Source of the DNA: Sycobia sp. Sy_11
Lineage: Eukaryota > Arthropoda > Insecta > Hymenoptera > Epichrysomallidae
Direction of reading: 5' to 3'
DNA: 64,000 bases
Assembly: GCA_018907035.1 (NCBI GenBank)
Contig: JACCIC010000138.1
Coordinates: 757,001 to 821,000 of the forward strand
This document shows positions 57,124 to 62,400 of this stretch, one piece after another. Within the stretch, counting starts at the first letter, position 1, and every line of letters starts with the position of its first letter. Position numbers and translations under genes: made by a program. A model generated the notes under the pieces. That model worked only from the letters and a program-made list of their open reading frames with translations. It was not told the origin of the DNA and searched no databases.

Positions 57124-59385
57124 CTATGTATGGATTAATGCACGTAATGAAAAATCGCAGAGCCGTGTACGCGATGAAGACAGAAAATGATTAGGGGGCG
57201 GGTTGGATGGGGGGGGGAGAGCAAAGCTAATAAATCAAGCGTTTCTTTTCTTCGTAGGAAAATATCAAATTTTAATATTTATCCAGCGGATAAAGATCGA
57301 CATCGTAAATTTTAATTTACTTCAGCAGTAACGGGATACACGGCTGAACTTTACTGCGGATACACAGATTTATGCTATTATATTTATTTGCTTCGTTCTT
57401 GCTTCTTTTTTTTTTTTTTTTTTTTTATTTATTTATTAAGAATTTTACTGCGCACATTTCGATTATTAAAATGGAGGGAACGGACGCGACGGCGTTGCGA
57501 TTGAAGTGTATTTATTTTTTTTTTAAATATTGATTGAAAAAATTTACATACTCGAGCAAATATTTCTCCGATATCGTTTTAATGGACTCGGGGCAGTAAT
57601 GATGAAGATTAAATTTCTACTGAAAGCTCTTTCTCTCCTCGTGTGTAAATACATACATATGTATACATAATCCATGTGCATTTTGCCATCGCCCAGTATT
57701 CGTATGTAAAATACAGGCGTTTAACAGAGGAAAGCCTTCTCTTCTTTTTTTTTTTTATTCTTGTTTATTCTTTCACTCCGTTTATTGATTCTTATCTCGA
57801 GAACAAAATGAAACGCGCACGGTGTTGCGTGATTGTCCAGAACGACAACGAAAAAAAAAAAAAAAAAAAATGAAAAACCCTCGAAAAATGGAGTGAAATT
57901 TCGCTCGGCCGCAGGGCTGATTTATATTCGGCGCAGCCGCGTGAGTGAAGTTTGTTTAAAACCCTTTTTTCTCCCCTCCCCCCCTCCCACCGTCCCCCGT
58001 TATTTCAGTCAAAAGTCAGTTGGAAATGTTTGTAATATGTATTTAAATTACTCGGCGAAGTATTTCGAGCTATTCGAGAGCTCTTGGAGAATTGCAAGGG
58101 TCACCCTCCCCCCCCGATCCCCCTGGTACTCGCAACTATTTACATAATTACACTCTTCTACTGGCGTTCGTGTAAAAGGAATCTGCAATACTCCGACTAC
58201 GTCGTTACGGTGTATTCTAAGGATTTCGGGATTTGAGATTGATATAATGAAATATCGCTGGCAGCCACGCTGGGAAAACTAAATTAGAGCGATATCGCTT
58301 AAAAGTAAGCTACTCGTAAAAATTTCGTATTTTCCGTTATGCTGTGCACGTGCATGTATATTAAAATCGCTTGATAATACGGAAAATGATGAACATAATA
58401 ATTCTCAGCAAAAAACACGAGACGTCGCTCGCGATTACAATTCCAGCTTATATCAAAAGTTTCATAGCAGCTAGTGACAGGCTATTTTTACGGACGGATC
58501 ATGTGCATATCTTACCTATAGCACTTATCACGCGCAATTCCCGTCTTTCGGCTTTACATGCAGGAATTCTGGCAGAATTCGTCGCGCGCCCTACGATCTG
58601 TTTCTATCGGGAAACGAACGCAGGAGATAATCGATCGATGCAAGATTTAATGTAGCTTATCCTCTCAAGTTAAAATAACTTGGCAATAGTTCGACGAGTT
58701 TTTCGACGGTGGCGAACCGAAGAGACAACGAACGAGATTTTTTTTGCTCTCGGTGTTTATAAACTTCTTCTGTGAACTGTACGCGAAGCGCGAGAGAATT
58801 TAAATTAATGTAGTATTTTTTCATTAGCGCTGTTGTTCTTTCTACGATAATAGATATAATTTGTAATACCCAAGCATAACCAGAATTATAAATATTTTCT
58901 CCGCTTTTGTATATCATGTATTTTATATAAGACTTCTATTATTCACTTCTGCTCTGGGAAAGGGATCCCTACTGGGTGTCATTGTTTCAGTTTCGTAAAA
59001 CGAAAATAATGGAACGCATTAATTAATATTTATATCCGCAATTTTTTCACAATCTTAATAAAAATCTACAGATCATTAATTACGCGGCAAATAATCTAGT
59101 CCCCGTGGAAAAATAATCTTGAACTAAATTTCCCCATCATAATCGCGAAATTTCGAACCCCCGGCACTTGTCGGGGTAATAAAAAAATCAGCTCGAGCCT
59201 CCTTCGAGCGGCGGCGGCTGGCATAGCCACCTTCTTTTTCGTTCCTCGATTCCATCCATCAAGCCCGTCGGCCCATTACAAACCGCCGCACGAAATACAA
59301 ATTTCAATTTCAACGTCGACTCCCCTCCCCCTCCCTCTCACCCTACTTCATCCCTCAACGAGCCAAGTAGAATACAACTCGTGTC

Positions 59386-59441
<56 letters not shown>

Positions 59442-62400
59442 TCGTGGATTATCCAGCGAGGTTCGGCGAAAGTTAATGCAAAACCGCAACTCTCCAACTA
59501 ATAACCCAAGTATTCGGGATCGCGGCACGTGAAAATTCAATCAATACGTTATATACGTACGCGTGATACAAGAGCTGTATGTCCGTATATAGAGGAAGAG
59601 AGCTGATACGGGAAGAGCTGGGATAAAGTTCCAGGGGGATGGGGCAAGGGGAGGGTGAGCATATCGAATGGGCACACAAGGTGCGGCGGACTCGCCTACG
59701 AGGCCTATACATCAGGGCACGATATTAAAGGTAAGAATAGAGAAAGAGGGAGAGAAAGATAGAGAGAGTAAGAGACATAGAGAAAGAGAGAGTATGTATG
59801 CGTGTATGAGCAAAAAACACTTACCCAAGCAGCAGTCTCAGATTCCCGTCCGGCACGGCCAATTGGTTGTGGCCCAGCGTCAGCTCCCGGGTGCCGGCGA
59901 AGGCGCGCGCGGCCTCGGGCAGTCGCGCCATCCCCGTCCCGCTCATGTCCAATAATTTGCCCGCGATCGCCGAGGACGCCGTCGTCTGCTGGCACGCCTG
60001 TGACAGGACGAACGAGGGTGAGATTTTTGTGTCGGCGTTGTGCGCGATCGGGGTGAGTCTATTCTAAGGCAGGGTGGGGAGGGGGGTAAATATCTCAGAA
60101 CCCTCCCTCGGACTCGTTTCGATAATTCCGAGAGAGACTGGGAAGTAGAAAGTGCCGAGTACGAGCGGACGTCCGTTTCTTCTCCATTCTCCGCACGGTT
60201 CCGTTAAATTTATACGCAGAATTCGATTTTGTCCTCTTTTCGTTGTTGCTGTTGTTTATTTTTTTTTTATTCCTTACCTCTTTTTTTTTTTTTTTGTTGC
60301 TACACTACTAATCCTACTCGGCCGTTGTTTTGTTTTTTTGCCCCCGCCTCCCTTCGAGGCCAGCCGGCCGTCCGTCGTATTTCTCCCGGCAATTTTCTGG
60401 GAATTCGCAATAAAGCGGCATTAAACTTGATCGGATTAGCATTATAGAGGAGGAGCGCAGCTGAATTCGTGAATCTCTACGGCTCTGCGTTTATCTTGGA
60501 CTAAAGTTAAGTTTTCGACTATATATATATATATACATGCCGGTAAGATTTTGTTAAAAAGTTAAATAGCGATAACGAAATTAATCAACGTTTGCAAAGC
60601 TATAGGCGTCGCAGCCTCCTCGAGCGCCAAGTGGGGCGCCCTTTTATCATTCACTCGGCGATACGTCTTATCCGTTTCCCAAAGCAATATTTTAAGACCT
60701 CGTTCATGAGGCACCTTTCGTTCTTTTCACGACGGTTTCAGATCGAAATATCACGATCGGTTAAAATGCTTTCGTACATCGTCAGTGAACGTCATGCGTT
60801 ATAATTTTTCAACTAAAAGCTTCGTCCGCGGATGAAGGTTAAAGTGTAAAAAGATAAATTTTATTGCCTCTCGCAATTTGATCGTTAGAGTCGCCGTGAC
60901 GAGGGGACGGTGCGGACCTCGGAGGCGTCCGACGAGTTTGCAGACGAACGGGAAGTTTTGACGAAGGATAAAGTCAGAAATTGTCCTTCGCTAACGAACT
61001 TAATTCTGATTTATACACTTTTGACTCTGGGCGTTAATAAGGGCGGTCCGACTGCCATTATTATTACATTAGTTTGTTGAAAAGACTTTAAGACTGATAA
61101 AAATATACGTCGGTCCGTTCGTTGTCGCGATACTTCTTGCAGTAGCTCTCTATTAAGTACGTTTTCTCTTCGTTATTCGAGTTTCTTATACGTAACGATC
61201 CACGAATTCATAAGTTGAGCATTATTGAACCGAGAGCGTGAGGGTACTTGTTACCACCTGCGGTCACTAAAAATACGCCGCGTTTATACAAATTACACAG
61301 GCGCATCCGTGCCGGTTACATTCATTAGAGCGCCAGCGCCCGCGCACAAATCAGGCCCGTAACTTAATTAGCGCTGCTTGTTTGTGCTTTTTCTTAAATT
61401 CGCCCCCTTCCCAAGGCGTATTATAAAATGGCGAACTAATGAAGAATAAGACGTGCTGCACTAGATTTAGAATAAATGTTTGTACGTAAAAAAAAAAAAA
61501 AAAGAAAAAGAAAAACAGAAGAAAAAACACGCGCGCGAGCTCAAGCATAAGTTTGAAATTGCGAAATTATCCTACGGCAAAATTTAATCCACTTACTGTG
61601 TGGATAGGGGGGGGGAGGGAGAAAAAGTTTAATTAGAAGAAATGGCAAAAGCACTGCTTAGAAACAAAAGGACAAATTTCATTTATTTTTTTCGCTCGCG
61701 CGAGCCTTATAATTCAGGCTTATTGTTTAGCGTAAATTAACGAGAGGGAAATTAATGAATTTCTCAAGGTATTCATTCGAAATTTCCGCTCGGAAAGTCA
61801 GCTCGGAATGAGTGAGACATTTGGCTTTTCATTTCAATCCATCGCTTTTGCGACATTTAAGGAGCTGTCGCCACCAAAGATATTAATGAATTAAATTTGA
61901 ACAAAAAAGGGGGGGAGGGGAAATTCGTCGCTACATTTTTATTCGTAATGCGTCGGCGAACGCTGCCTCTCATTGCCATCGCGACGTATAAAGACGGTCC
62001 GATAACCATATTGAACGATCCCAGCGCACTTCGTACGATTTGGAGCCACAGCGGTGGATCCGTATATAATTCTATCGATATAAATCAGAGAATCGTCGTC
62101 CCGGCGCGTCCTCCCCCCCCCCGCCGCTCCGCCCCCGTTGCACGGAGAAACGTACAAAAAGAAGAAAAAAAAGAAAGGAAGAACCGCCGGGATCGGCGAA
62201 CGACCGCTAGGTAACGAAGTAACCTCGAAAAGTAACGAGGACGGATACGCGCTTAAATCGATAAAATTAGTATAATACATAATGCACCGTGCATCGGTCG
62301 GCTCGTCGCCTAACGAACTCGTCCGTCGAAGCGAGCAGTAGGAAGGCGGATCGCGGGGTGTATCGCGATAGAGCGGTATATTCGGTCCGCGCGGGGATGA

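Larger units (their letters stand above)
55614..59824 (-). other. PHLPP intron 2
   Basis: 4.2-kb intron with (TA)n arrays at 55979-56011, 56694-56737, 57083-57122 and 59392-59436, long A/T homopolymers (56261-56293, 57409-57426, 57851-57870) and a purine-rich stretch at 55900-55965. No gene recognised. Confidence 0.8.
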